Notes: generated by a model not told the origin, from the sequence alone. A stretch of DNA of 25,226 nucleotides from an uncultured Clostridia bacterium (GCA_934486495.1 CAKSPW010000030.1:1-25226); one strand, 5' to 3'; positions 1 to 6,328 are shown, numbered from the stretch's first letter. Translations and numbers: made by a program.

Positions 1-632
1 ACGTCAGTTGTGTACCAACCACCCCATTTTCCGGGGAATATGATACCATACTGCTGATTTGAAACATCTGTAAGCTTTTTAGCATCCTCAACAACTTCAT
101 CCCATGTTACCGGCGGCTTTGGATCTCCGTTTTCATCAACAATTCCCGCATCTATAAACATTTGCTTGTTATATATAAGTCCGTACGTAGCGCTTGTAAG
201 CGGAATTGTATAAGTTTTTCCGAGGTACTTATGTCTTAGTTCAAGCGCTCTTGAACCGTATTTATCCAGCAAATCCTTACTTCCGTCAATATCCTCGAAC
301 GCTGCAATCTGATTCATCTGAGCACGAGCTTCTATTTTATATGTATTAAACAAATCCGGTGCCTGCTCCGATTTAAATGCAACATCAAGCATTTCCTCCA
401 TATCACCTTCTTTTACTATATACTCGAGATCAATACCTTTTTCCTTTCCTATTGTTTCATTAAACTCCTGAAATTTTTTCTGCAAAAAAGCCTTATCATG
501 CCCGCTGTTTTTCCAAACTACAATTTTCGTTTTTGAATTGTCCTCCTTTTTTCCGACAGAACATCCGGCAAACATTGTCGACATTGTTACCGCGGCAAGT
601 ATACCGCTTATAATTCTCTTTCCTTTTTTCAT
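1..632 (-). CDS. ABC transporter extracellular solute-binding lipoprotein (sugar type), C-terminus beyond the window edge
   Basis: The reading frame starts with ATG at 632 and stays open to base 1, so only about 210 N-terminal residues are visible. A site reading AGAAGGAGAG lies upstream of the ATG. The protein begins with a lysine-rich signal peptide ending in a lipobox (MFAGC, about residues 20-24), then a short charged linker, then KIVVWKNSGHDKAFLQKKF. That pattern, a beta strand followed by a helix, is typical of family 1 solute-binding proteins for sugars. Later motifs (APDLFNTY, LTSATYGLIYNKQMF, PVTWDEVVEDAKKL) also fit the N-lobe and hinge of this family. By family knowledge it would be anchored in the membrane and deliver an oligosaccharide to an ABC permease, whose genes are presumably beyond the left edge. 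The ligand cannot be read from the sequence. It has its own promoter and is separated from the flavodoxin by a terminator, so it is a separate transcription unit. Confidence 0.93.
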   Translation of the reverse strand, partial: MKKGKRIISGILAAVTMSTMFAGCSVGKKEDNSKTKIVVWKNSGHDKAFLQKKFQEFNETIGKEKGIDLEYIVKEGDMEEMLDVAFKSEQAPDLFNTYKIEARAQMNQIAAFEDIDGSKDLLDKYGSRALELRHKYLGKTYTIPLTSATYGLIYNKQMFIDAGIVDENGDPKPPVTWDEVVEDAKKLTDVSNQQYGIIFPGKWGGWYTTD

Positions 633-694
633 TTTAGTTATTCTCTCCTTCTCATAATTGCGAATAATAAATATTCGTTTATTTTGTTAATTAT

Positions 695-723
695 ATTATA
701 CGTCAAAACAAACAAAAAGTAAA
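695..723 (-). promoter_or_regulatory. SigA-type promoter of the solute-binding lipoprotein gene
   Basis: On the minus strand there is a -35 element TTTACT (718-723), a spacer of exactly 17 bases, and a perfect -10 element TATAAT (695-700). It lies about 60 bases upstream of the ATG at 632. The surroundings are AT-rich and contain no other gene start. Confidence 0.6.
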
Positions 724-816
724 GTTTAAAAAACATATGCTTTTTGCAATATTACGATAAATCAGGCCATTCCGTAACTTTTTATTACAACTATGCTTCA
801 CTTGCGTATCTGTTCC

Positions 817-1334
817 CTATCGGAATTTCACCGCCGAGTCAAGCGTCATGCTCAGCACGCAAAAAAGCCCGGCTTCAATAATGTCTATCAAAACCAAGCT
901 TTTGTTCAATACTGTCATTGCCGCCGATAACGTACAGTTCTCTTTTGCAATGCCGCTATATACATATTCAACGTCACAATACACATGTATTCTGCACCTT
1001 GCAACATCGTATGTCAGCGATACCTTATGCCGTCCGCTTTTTGTGATATTGCCGTCATTATTATATATAACCATACCGTCCGACGCAATTTTAACAACGA
1101 TAATGAATCTTCCGCTAACGCTTTGTATAACGGCCGCTACCGCATCACCGTCTGCATATCATATGTATAAACAGTATCGCACTTTAATCCGTTACGCAGT
1201 ATCCACGGCAAATTGGAGCTGCCGTCGGATATATCGGACGTAAGGGTAAACACTGCCGACAATGCGTAGTCTTTTGAACCTGATAAGACATTAACAAGTG
1301 TATTTCCGCAAATCGACATATGTTTGCTGCTCAT
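817..1334 (-). pseudogene. Decayed C-terminal remnant of a secreted protein with a LamG/concanavalin-A-like region
   Basis: Two minus-strand frames each carry plausible protein but neither is a whole gene. The upstream piece (1137-1334) contains YALSAVFTLTSDISDGSSNL. The downstream piece begins around 1140 without a start codon and contains SGRFIIVVKIASDG, then GRHKVSLTYDVARCRIHVYC, then LNKSLVLIDIIEAG, ending at a stop at 817. The pattern of a hydrophobic strand, then HKVSLTYD, then a strand and LVLIDxIEA resembles the last strands of LamG or concanavalin-A-like domains at the ends of bacterial surface proteins. The join around 1137-1150 needs a frameshift past an in-frame TGA. No ribosome site or signal peptide is present. 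Similar shorter peptides (ALSVAFNMTAEVR from about 1385-1420, and VLSMTLDSAVKFR at the end) hint at further broken copies. The family assignment is tentative; its status as a broken coding remnant is better supported. Confidence 0.5.
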
Positions 1335-1424
1335 TCAAACCCGTTAATAGGCTTCGCCACTTTCACACCACCATCCTTAGCGAACCTCCGCCGTCATGTT
1401 AAATGCCACGCTCAGCGCACATGG

Positions 1425-1453
1425 CAAAAGCGGTCAGCATTTAGCCGACCGCC
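1425..1453 (-). terminator. Rho-independent terminator after the flavodoxin gene
   Basis: A hairpin with arms GCGGTC (1430-1435) and GACCGC (1447-1452), extended by an inner GC pair, is followed on the minus strand by TTTT. It sits about 30 bases after the flavodoxin stop codon and would end the metal-associated transcript. Confidence 0.6.
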
Positions 1454-1484
1454 ATAGTACATTGCTAAAATATTTATAATCAAA

Positions 1485-1916
1485 TCACAATGATGCTGCT
1501 TTTTTTCCAAGCTCACGGCACTTATCCAGCGCATCATCGTCCGGAGCTTCATTAATAATCAGCCCCTCTGAATCAATAAGTTTCGCTCCGCAAGAAACGA
1601 CCCTTTCCTCCCAGCTGCGCATCCATTCGCCGTCACCCCAGCCGTAAGAGCCAAACAGCGCGACATTTTTCCCTGACAGTTTGGATTCGAGAGCAGAAAA
1701 GAATGGTTCAAATTCTTCTTCCTCCAAAACTTCTGCCCCCATAGCCGGGCATCCCAAAATTAATGTATCATAATTTGCAGCATCATCTGCCGAAATTTCT
1801 GCAACATTTAAAATTTTTGTATCGGGATTTACCTCTTTTGCCCCCACCAAAACAGCCATTGCCATAGCTTCGGTATTACCGGTACCGCTCCAATAAATAA
1901 TCACCGTTTTACCCAT
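1485..1916 (-). CDS. Short-chain flavodoxin
   Basis: This is a 143-residue protein, the usual size of a short-chain flavodoxin. The N-terminal strand is followed by the FMN phosphate-binding loop WSGTGNTEAMA (about residues 9-19). The second flavin loop is seen at GCPAMGAEVLEEEEFEPFF and the third at FGSYGWGDGEWM. The protein is acidic, as electron-carrying flavodoxins are. By family knowledge it is a soluble one- or two-electron carrier that can replace ferredoxin when iron is scarce. An AGGAGG site lies upstream of the ATG at 1916. It follows the DUF3793 gene by 64 bases and is followed by a terminator, so it is probably the last gene of the metal cluster. The flavodoxin plus DUF3793 pair next to metal-transport genes fits an iron-limitation role. 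Confidence 0.95.
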   Translation of the reverse strand: MGKTVIIYWSGTGNTEAMAMAVLVGAKEVNPDTKILNVAEISADDAANYDTLILGCPAMGAEVLEEEEFEPFFSALESKLSGKNVALFGSYGWGDGEWMRSWEERVVSCGAKLIDSEGLIINEAPDDDALDKCRELGKKAASL

Positions 1917-1980
1917 ATGTAAAACCTCCTATAAAAATTTATAACAAATTATCAATTTATGATAATATTGTTTACACATT

Positions 1981-2535
1981 TTATGCCGCACAAAAAATCT
2001 GTGCAAGTGTTTTTCCGCCTTTCAATTGTGCAAGCAAGGCACGGCGACACTTGTTATATCTTGCAAACAACTTTTTTGCACCGTCCTCATCTTCATATAC
2101 TTTCCAGTCGGCAGTAAGAAGACACCCATCATTCCTATGATTAATAAACCCATAAATATCATGCAGCGGATACCCAAGAAATGCGCCAATTTCGTGAGGG
2201 AAACTTTCATTATTTGCGATTCTTTCTTTTAGCATTAAAATTTTATCACATAATTGAGCATCAGAATCATATCCGAAAGAGTTCAAAAAATCACTTATTT
2301 CATTTCTGCTTAAATGCTCGCTTAATTTTTTTCTTCTGTAAACCATAATTAAAACTCTTTTTTTGCATTCACACAGAATTTCAATATAAATATCTTTATG
2401 ATTAAGCTGCATATTAAGCTGTTTGATTGATTCATATACGTCAGGCACCTTATCTTTACAGCAGGCAACAATATTTGATGGTTTTATACCTGCCAAAGCC
2501 GGTCCGCAATGATATGCAATTATATTCTCTATCAT
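1981..2535 (-). CDS. DUF3793 family protein
   Basis: A 184-residue soluble protein with no signal peptide or membrane segment. It shows the recognisable layout of DUF3793: CGPALAGIKPSNI near residues 10-22, a central IEILCECKKRVLIMVYRR region, then FPHEIGAFLGYPLHDIYGFI and a C-terminal part with DWKVYEDEDGAKKLFARYNK and a conserved Cys (NKCRRALL). The biochemical function of the family is unknown. Members often sit beside feo genes, flavodoxins and DUF2325 proteins in Clostridia, which is also the context here. The start is the ATG at 2535 with a GGAGGG site five bases upstream. A palindrome at 2555-2570 that matches the operators near 6132-6210 lies just upstream, so this gene and the flavodoxin may form a second metal-regulated unit. 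Confidence 0.88.
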   Translation of the reverse strand: MIENIIAYHCGPALAGIKPSNIVACCKDKVPDVYESIKQLNMQLNHKDIYIEILCECKKRVLIMVYRRKKLSEHLSRNEISDFLNSFGYDSDAQLCDKILMLKERIANNESFPHEIGAFLGYPLHDIYGFINHRNDGCLLTADWKVYEDEDGAKKLFARYNKCRRALLAQLKGGKTLAQIFCAA

Positions 2536-2552
2536 AATTTCCCTCCGGTTTT

Positions 2553-2581
2553 AAGTTAGTTTGCACTAACCGAGATGTAAA
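2553..2581 (-). promoter_or_regulatory. Weak promoter with embedded palindromic operator (GTTAGTTTGCACTAAC) upstream of DUF3793
   Basis: The 16-base inverted repeat GTTAGTTTGCACTAAC (2555-2570) has perfect GTTAGT/ACTAAC arms. It matches the palindromes at 6132-6147 and 6167-6182 in the form RTTAGTnnnnRCTAAC. On the minus strand a possible -35 TTTACA (2576-2581) and a weak -10 TAACTT (2553-2558) flank or overlap it with a 17-base spacer. The hairpin is not followed by a T tract, so a protein-binding site is more likely than a terminator. Confidence 0.5.
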
Positions 2582-2591
2582 AAAAAATAAT

Positions 2592-2879
2592 TTATGCTTT
2601 TCCGAAATACTCGCATAACGCATCATTCAAAGCACAAGCACTCGAAGAATGACAATGTTTTATAACAGCTCCCGTCTTTTGAGCCTGTTCCGCCGCTACA
2701 TTAACCATTTTATGTGCAACTGTGCTTGTAAACACAATCACTATATCAGGATTTCCGATTTGATTTTTAAAACCTGCGGGACACTGGGTAAATACCTTGC
2801 ATTTGCACCCGTATTTTTTGCATATTTCCTTATATCGGCAATGCATTCTGTCATGTCCGCCCACTATTACCACACTCAT
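2592..2879 (-). CDS. DUF2325 family protein
   Basis: A 95-residue protein beginning MSVVIVGGHDRM. The start at ATG 2879 is chosen because GAGGTGA lies about six bases upstream. A longer frame from 2921 would begin inside a hairpin and lacks a properly spaced ribosome site. The N-terminal VVIVGGHDRMHCRYKEICKK, the central DIVIVFTSTVAHKMV and the C-terminal HSSSACALNDAL match DUF2325, a small Rossmann-like fold of unknown function. Several Cys and His residues (HC, KKYGCKC, QCPAGF, KHCHSSSAC) could bind metal, but this is inference. The gene lies directly after the broken DtxR-type repressor and before DUF3793, and is probably transcribed with the P-type ATPase. Confidence 0.88.
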   Translation of the reverse strand: MSVVIVGGHDRMHCRYKEICKKYGCKCKVFTQCPAGFKNQIGNPDIVIVFTSTVAHKMVNVAAEQAQKTGAVIKHCHSSSACALNDALCEYFGKA

Positions 2880-2898
2880 CTTTATCACCTCTTTTTTC

Positions 2899-2923
2899 GG
2901 ATGCCGCCTAAATAGCGGCATCC
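2899..2923. other. Strong hairpin just upstream of the DUF2325 ribosome site
   Basis: A perfect 9-base inverted repeat (GGATGCCGC, loop ctaaata, GCGGCATCC) lies 6-14 bases before the DUF2325 ribosome site. On the plus strand it is followed by TCTTTTTCC, so it could terminate plus-strand transcripts. On the minus strand it is followed by GAAAAAAGAGG, so it would be a 5' stem in the DUF2325 message rather than a terminator. It contains the stop codon of the broken DtxR-type gene. Confidence 0.5.
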
Positions 2924-3286
2924 TCTTTTTCCTTTAAAATATAGTCTGTAATACTTTCCGTGCTTTCATTGCTAAAAAAACACAAGCAACTAATAGCATT
3001 CTTTCTTGCATTTTTTTTGATTATCCTAAATTAACTGAGAAAAACTCTTAAAAAGTCAGATATTTTAAGTATAGACTGCTTGCATGCCTTGCCCCGTCCG
3101 GAGTTAACGAGATAATTCCGTTTTCATCTTTATCGGCCATATTTTTTCAATTAAAGAAGGAATCATATTGGAAACGCTTGCTTTTTTACACCCAACATTC
3201 TTGCTATATCTACCGAACGGATTTTTTTGCCGTAATATCCAAGTTCATATAGCGTAAACAAATACTTTTTTAGTCGCTGACAGCAT
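2908..3286 (-). pseudogene. DtxR/MntR-family metal-dependent repressor, broken by several frameshifts
   Basis: Reading the three minus-strand frames in turn recovers a nearly complete DtxR-type regulator of about 125 residues. A likely original ATG at 3286 overlaps the end of the ATPase gene. Then follow KYLFTLYELGYYGKKIRSVD and IARMLGVKK (one frame), KASVSNMIPSLIEK (second frame) and MADKDENGIISLTPDGARHA (third frame). The tail is SDFLRVFLS, NARKNAI and NESTESITDYILKEKEDAAI, ending at a TAG at 2908-2910. This is the winged-helix layout of the family (VDIAxxLGVxKxSVSxxIxxLxEKG, then GIxLTxxG) followed by part of the dimer/metal domain. At least four indels, several at A or T runs, and one internal stop separate the pieces. 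The neighbouring large genes are intact despite similar homopolymers, so true decay is more likely than sequencing error. In the intact state it probably controlled the RTTAGTnnnnRCTAAC sites nearby. Confidence 0.8.
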
Positions 3287-5366
3287 TTAACTCTTCCTCT
3301 TTGAAGAAAGGCCTCATACTGCCGGCACATATACCCATAGTAGATATATTATGCAAAAGCGCAGAAGCTACCGGCGAAATAACCCCGGTGATACCCATAA
3401 CTATCAGCGCACTGTTAAATACGGAAATAAACCTATAATTGCTGTATATGCGTTTAAACAAGCATTCGCTAAGTTCTCGCAAAACAACCAAACCATTCAA
3501 GTCCGATCCAAGTAAAGTTATGTCCGCAACTTCTTTTGCAATATCTGAAGCGTCTTTCATGGCAACAGACACATCGGCCGCCGCCAGTGCCGGAGAATCG
3601 TTAATTCCATCGCCAACCATAACAACCTTATGTGATTTATTCCGAACAGAATTAACAATGTTAAGTTTATCTTCCGGTAAAACACGTGCATAGAATTTTT
3701 CAATCCCGAGTTCATTACAGACGTTCCTTGCTGTGATTTCACCATCGCCGGTTATCATCATAATTTCCGAAAAACCTTTGTTTTTAAGTGATTGTATCAC
3801 TTGTACGGCATTCTGCCTTATCGGATCTTCTATGCACAAGATACCGCACAGCTTTCCGCCGACAGCGAGATATATCATAGAATAGCTCTCGCCGAGTTTG
3901 GAAATTTCTCTTTTTTGCATAGCGGTAGTTTCAATTTTTTCGTCATCAAATATAAAATGTGCGCTTCCTATCAAAACCTTCTGTCCGTTTAATTTTGAAG
4001 ATATGCCGTGTGCAACGACATATTCCACTTCTGCGTGTTCTTCTTCGTGCCGAAGATTCTTCTTTTCTGCCGCATATACAATTGCTCTTGCAACGCTGTG
4101 AGGAAAGTGTTCTTCAAGACAGGCTGCGATTTTTAAAATTTGGTCCTCCGAATATCCGTCAAACGCCACCACTTTTGATAGATTGGGGCAAGAAACGGTA
4201 AGTGTACCCGTTTTGTCAAAAATAATAGTATCAGCATGCGCAAAATTTTCAAGGAATCTTCCGCCCTTTACCATAATACCATGTCCAACGGCTTCACGCA
4301 TTGCCGAAATTACACATATCGGTGTCGAAAGCTTAATGGCACATGAGTAATCAACCATCAACACTGACAAGGCTTTTGTAATATTTCCGGTAAACAGGTA
4401 GGTTGCTGCACACGTAATCAAGCTAAGCGGTACCAAACTGTCCGCAAAAGTTTCGGCCTTTGTCTGAACGCCCGATTTTAAATTTTCGGAACTTTCAATC
4501 AACTCGACAATTTTGCTGATTCTGCTGCCGTCCGGAAGGCTTGTAACCTCTATATCCAACTCGCCTTCTTCTATGACCGTTCCGGCATATACGCTTAAGC
4601 CGTTTTTTTTGTGACAAGGCAACGATTCACCTGTCATTGATGACTCATTAACACCTGCTTCTCCCGATACAACGGTTCCGTCGACGGGAATCATGCTCCC
4701 GCATTGTACTCTTATAACATCTCCTATACTCACATCTTTTAGAGGCATTATCTCGGTATTGCCGTTTTTTACAATCCATACGCTCTCGACGCTGACCGAC
4801 AAACCGCTGCCAAGGGCATTTTTAGCTTTTTTTCTTGTATAGTCTTCAAGCAAAGCCGAAATATTTAAAAGAGTCATAACTGAGGATGCAGTACCGTATG
4901 AGCCGCTTATAACGGAAGCGGATATTGATACCGCATCCAAAACAGATACGTTTATTTTTCCGTCTAAAATACCGGCAACGCCTTTTTTAACAAACGGAAT
5001 TGCCCGTATAACGGTAAACGGTAATCTCAAGCAAGATGGCACAAGCATCTTCATAATTATATTTTTCATTATTATTTTGCCGAAATTCTTTTTAAACTCT
5101 TTATCTGTAATCTGTAAAGGGGTAAGCGGAAGTTTGGGAATATCCGCCACTTCCGTCTTCTCTATTCTGTCAAGCAATGCCCCTCGTATATCCCCGCTGT
5201 AAACAACTAAAATACCACCGTTTACCGAAGAAGCTTTAACGTAATGTACGCCGCATATACTGCTTAATTCATTTTCAAAACCGCTTGCCTGCAATTCTGA
5301 AAATACATTCTGTCCGCACCTTACACGAAGCCTCCCCGGAGAATCGTATATTATTTTGAATTTCAC
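3270..5366 (-). CDS. Heavy-metal (P1B-type) P-type ATPase with a YSC membrane motif
   Basis: A 698-residue membrane pump that couples ATP hydrolysis to metal export or transfer. Visible motifs are a short N-terminal PGRLRVRC region (residues 10-17) resembling a degenerate metal-binding domain without CxxC, TGES (245-248) of the actuator domain, the phosphorylated Asp in DKTGTLT (about 384), a PHSVARAI segment equivalent to the P1B His-Pro region, TGDGEITA (about 539) and GDGINDSPAL (585-594). In the metal-binding helix the usual CPC followed by six residues and Pro is replaced by YSC (340-342), reading DYSCAIKLSTP, so the transported ion cannot be taken as copper, zinc or cadmium. The start is GTG at 5366 with AGAAGGG upstream, 15 bases after the DUF6110 stop. 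Its setting among feo remnants suggests iron or manganese, which is inference. Confidence 0.93.
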   Translation of the reverse strand: MKFKIIYDSPGRLRVRCGQNVFSELQASGFENELSSICGVHYVKASSVNGGILVVYSGDIRGALLDRIEKTEVADIPKLPLTPLQITDKEFKKNFGKIIMKNIIMKMLVPSCLRLPFTVIRAIPFVKKGVAGILDGKINVSVLDAVSISASVISGSYGTASSVMTLLNISALLEDYTRKKAKNALGSGLSVSVESVWIVKNGNTEIMPLKDVSIGDVIRVQCGSMIPVDGTVVSGEAGVNESSMTGESLPCHKKNGLSVYAGTVIEEGELDIEVTSLPDGSRISKIVELIESSENLKSGVQTKAETFADSLVPLSLITCAATYLFTGNITKALSVLMVDYSCAIKLSTPICVISAMREAVGHGIMVKGGRFLENFAHADTIIFDKTGTLTVSCPNLSKVVAFDGYSEDQILKIAACLEEHFPHSVARAIVYAAEKKNLRHEEEHAEVEYVVAHGISSKLNGQKVLIGSAHFIFDDEKIETTAMQKREISKLGESYSMIYLAVGGKLCGILCIEDPIRQNAVQVIQSLKNKGFSEIMMITGDGEITARNVCNELGIEKFYARVLPEDKLNIVNSVRNKSHKVVMVGDGINDSPALAAADVSVAMKDASDIAKEVADITLLGSDLNGLVVLRELSECLFKRIYSNYRFISVFNSALIVMGITGVISPVASALLHNISTMGICAGSMRPFFKEEELNAVSD

Positions 5367-5381
5367 GATTTATCCCTTCTT

Positions 5382-5615
5382 TTATTCGTTGTTCACCTGT
5401 TGCTTTGCATCATAACAAATATCTTCTGCTTCCTCTTTCATATTTTGAAAAGCGACCTGAGCATCCTTTTGCAGTTTCATGCATTTTGCAAGCCCTTTGA
5501 CAGCCGATTTTCTTGTTTTTTCGCTCTTTAATGCTTTTATACCATATGTAGCCGCAAACACACCGCCAGCAAAGCATAATAATTTTTCATTTTTTATAAT
5601 ATCGGTTAATTTCAT
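5382..5615 (-). CDS. DUF6110-like small protein
   Basis: A 77-residue protein beginning MKLTDIIKNEK. The ATG at 5615 is preferred over an upstream in-frame ATG at 5654 because AAGGAAG is correctly spaced for it. It has one short hydrophobic Gly/Ala-rich segment (LLCFAGGVFAATYGIKAL, about residues 11-28), then a basic region (SEKTRKSAVKGLAKCMKL) and an amphipathic acidic C-terminus (AFQNMKEEAEDICYDAKQQ). This layout fits the small family I know as DUF6110, found beside metal P-type ATPases in Clostridia. Its function is unknown; a small partner or membrane tether of the ATPase is possible. It lies 15 bases before the ATPase start and just after the 52-residue peptide gene, so the three are almost certainly cotranscribed. 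Confidence 0.7.
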   Translation of the reverse strand: MKLTDIIKNEKLLCFAGGVFAATYGIKALKSEKTRKSAVKGLAKCMKLQKDAQVAFQNMKEEAEDICYDAKQQVNNE

Positions 5616-5616
5616 T

Positions 5617-5775
5617 TTACATACTTCCTTTTTTTGAATTATTCTTTTCTTCACTTTTTTTCTTACAAATCATCTTACATTTGTTTTTTACAGCGGATGA
5701 AAGTCCGACAACAGCCACACAGAAAACAATTGCGGACAATCCGTATAAAAACGATTCACCGGCAAATTCAACCAT
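5617..5775 (-). CDS. Small single-span membrane protein with a Lys/Cys tail (52 aa)
   Basis: A short gene below the usual size cutoff: ATG at 5775, stop TAA at 5617-5619, 52 residues. GTGAGGAG is placed seven bases before this ATG; another in-frame ATG six bases upstream would be too close to it. Residues about 9-29 (FLYGLSAIVFCVAVVGLSSAV) form one membrane segment. They are followed by a basic cytoplasmic-type tail with two cysteines (KNKCKMICKKKSEEK). Its stop overlaps the start region of the DUF6110 gene, and its ATG overlaps the end of the broken Cys-rich gene (ATGGTTGA arrangement), which is typical of a tight operon. I do not recognise a named family. A small subunit of the metal ATPase system is a reasonable guess. 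Confidence 0.6.
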   Translation of the reverse strand: MVEFAGESFLYGLSAIVFCVAVVGLSSAVKNKCKMICKKKSEEKNNSKKGSM

Positions 5776-5979
5776 ATGCATTCTCCTCACTTCCCACCGT
5801 CACAAAATTTTCTGCGGCACAACTTCGGCAATGATGAAACGACATGTCACTCTTGCCGCATTTTGCGCTTTAACACAAACCTTGGTTGTAAATGTGTTCG
5901 ACTCTTTATACGGCTTAAACAGCATATAAATGATAAATATAAGCACAACCAATGCAAAAATCAGACCGATTACACTCCC
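5768..5979 (-). pseudogene. Frameshifted small Cys-rich membrane protein resembling FeoB-associated proteins
   Basis: One minus frame gives a clear membrane segment, VIGLIFALVVLIFIIYMLF, followed by KPYKESNTFTTKVCVK and soon a stop. The adjacent frame continues with AKCGKSDMSFHHCRSCAAEN and ends at a TGA (5768-5770) that overlaps the start of the next gene. Joined, these give a protein with one membrane span and a Cys-rich tail, the layout of the small FeoB-associated Cys-rich membrane proteins. No start codon is visible in the membrane-segment frame, although a possible ribosome site AGGGGGAG lies just upstream. The missing start and the frameshift make it a probable dead gene. Assignment to the feo system rests on architecture and position. 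Confidence 0.5.
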
Positions 5980-6128
5980 CCTAATGTACTTATTACCTTG
6001 ACAGTTCCGCTCGCAGCAAAGCCCGGATTTTCAAGATGCTTCCCCGTCCCAAAATTTCCACCGAATTTTTTTATCGTGTTTTCTTCTTCGCATCAGCAAA
6101 AAACAATATCATCGTATTCGATGTGCAT
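5970..6128 (-). pseudogene. feoA: feoA remnant (truncated, with an in-frame stop)
   Basis: From an ATG at 6128 the frame reads MHIEYDDIVFC, a TGA, then CEEENTIKKFGG, GKHLENPGFAASGTVKVIST and LGG before a TAA at 5970. The part after the TGA matches the small SH3-like FeoA proteins of Clostridia, which typically have TIKKxxGKDETxRxLENLGFxxGxxVxVxSxxGGN. The C-terminal half of the fold, with the conserved NVIVxVKxSRxAI region, is missing. The next frame runs straight into the small Cys-rich membrane gene, where feoB would normally stand between them. The internal stop and the truncation argue that it is dead. It lies directly downstream of an operator-rich promoter, as an iron-regulated feo operon would. 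Identification rests on a short segment, so confidence is moderate. Confidence 0.55.
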
Positions 6129-6131
6129 TTT

Positions 6132-6147
6132 ATTAGTCGTGGCTAAC
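6132..6147. promoter_or_regulatory. Palindromic operator-like site ATTAGTCGTGGCTAAC
   Basis: An imperfect inverted repeat with the same arms and 4-base spacer as the sites at 6167-6182 and 2555-2570 (RTTAGTnnnnRCTAAC). It lies between the promoter and the feoA remnant, immediately before its start. Confidence 0.45.
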
Positions 6148-6166
6148 CCAAACTTTCAAGGTGACA

Positions 6167-6182
6167 GTTAGTATTTGCTAAC
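6167..6182. promoter_or_regulatory. Palindromic operator-like site GTTAGTATTTGCTAAC
   Basis: A 16-base inverted repeat with GTTAG/CTAAC arms, located just downstream of the predicted transcription start of the feo-like operon. It is the same form as the DUF3793 upstream site. Likely a binding site for a DtxR-type metal repressor. Confidence 0.55.
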
Positions 6183-6190
6183 TTTCAATA

Positions 6191-6222
6191 GTTAGTTTAA
6201 CACAACTAACTACTTTTGTCAA
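6191..6222 (-). promoter_or_regulatory. Consensus promoter of the feo-like operon with operator over the -10
   Basis: The minus strand has a perfect -35 TTGACA (6217-6222), a 17-base spacer, and -10 TAAACT (6194-6199). A 20-base palindrome, GTTAGTTTAACACAACTAAC (6191-6210), covers the -10 and much of the spacer, so a bound repressor would block RNA polymerase. Two further palindromes follow at 6167 and 6132. The arrangement is that of a metal-repressed promoter. Confidence 0.7.
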
Positions 6223-6328
6223 TACAATTTTAAATATTTTTTTCATTTCTTTGTTTTGCAATATATTCATTAGTCATATGCTTAAATTTTTGTGCAGTTT
6301 TGTAAAACTTCAATAAAAGCAATTAGAT

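Noticed and set aside
2555..2570. Palindrome upstream of DUF3793 as a transcription terminator
   Set aside because: No T tract follows on either strand, and the sequence matches the operator sites near 6132-6210.
2880..2921. Longer DUF2325 start at 2921
   Set aside because: It begins within a hairpin without a spaced ribosome site, while the ATG at 2879 has GAGGTGA at the right distance and starts directly with the conserved fold.
6090..6100. In-frame TGA between two Cys codons in the feoA remnant, as a possible selenocysteine
   Set aside because: The gene is also truncated at its C-terminus and runs into another broken gene; no selenocysteine insertion hairpin is apparent. A nonsense mutation is simpler.
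5776..6171. Plus-strand open frame of 131 codons over the feo remnants
   Set aside because: Composition is unlike a real protein, and the minus strand carries FeoA-like and membrane-protein signals plus an operon promoter.
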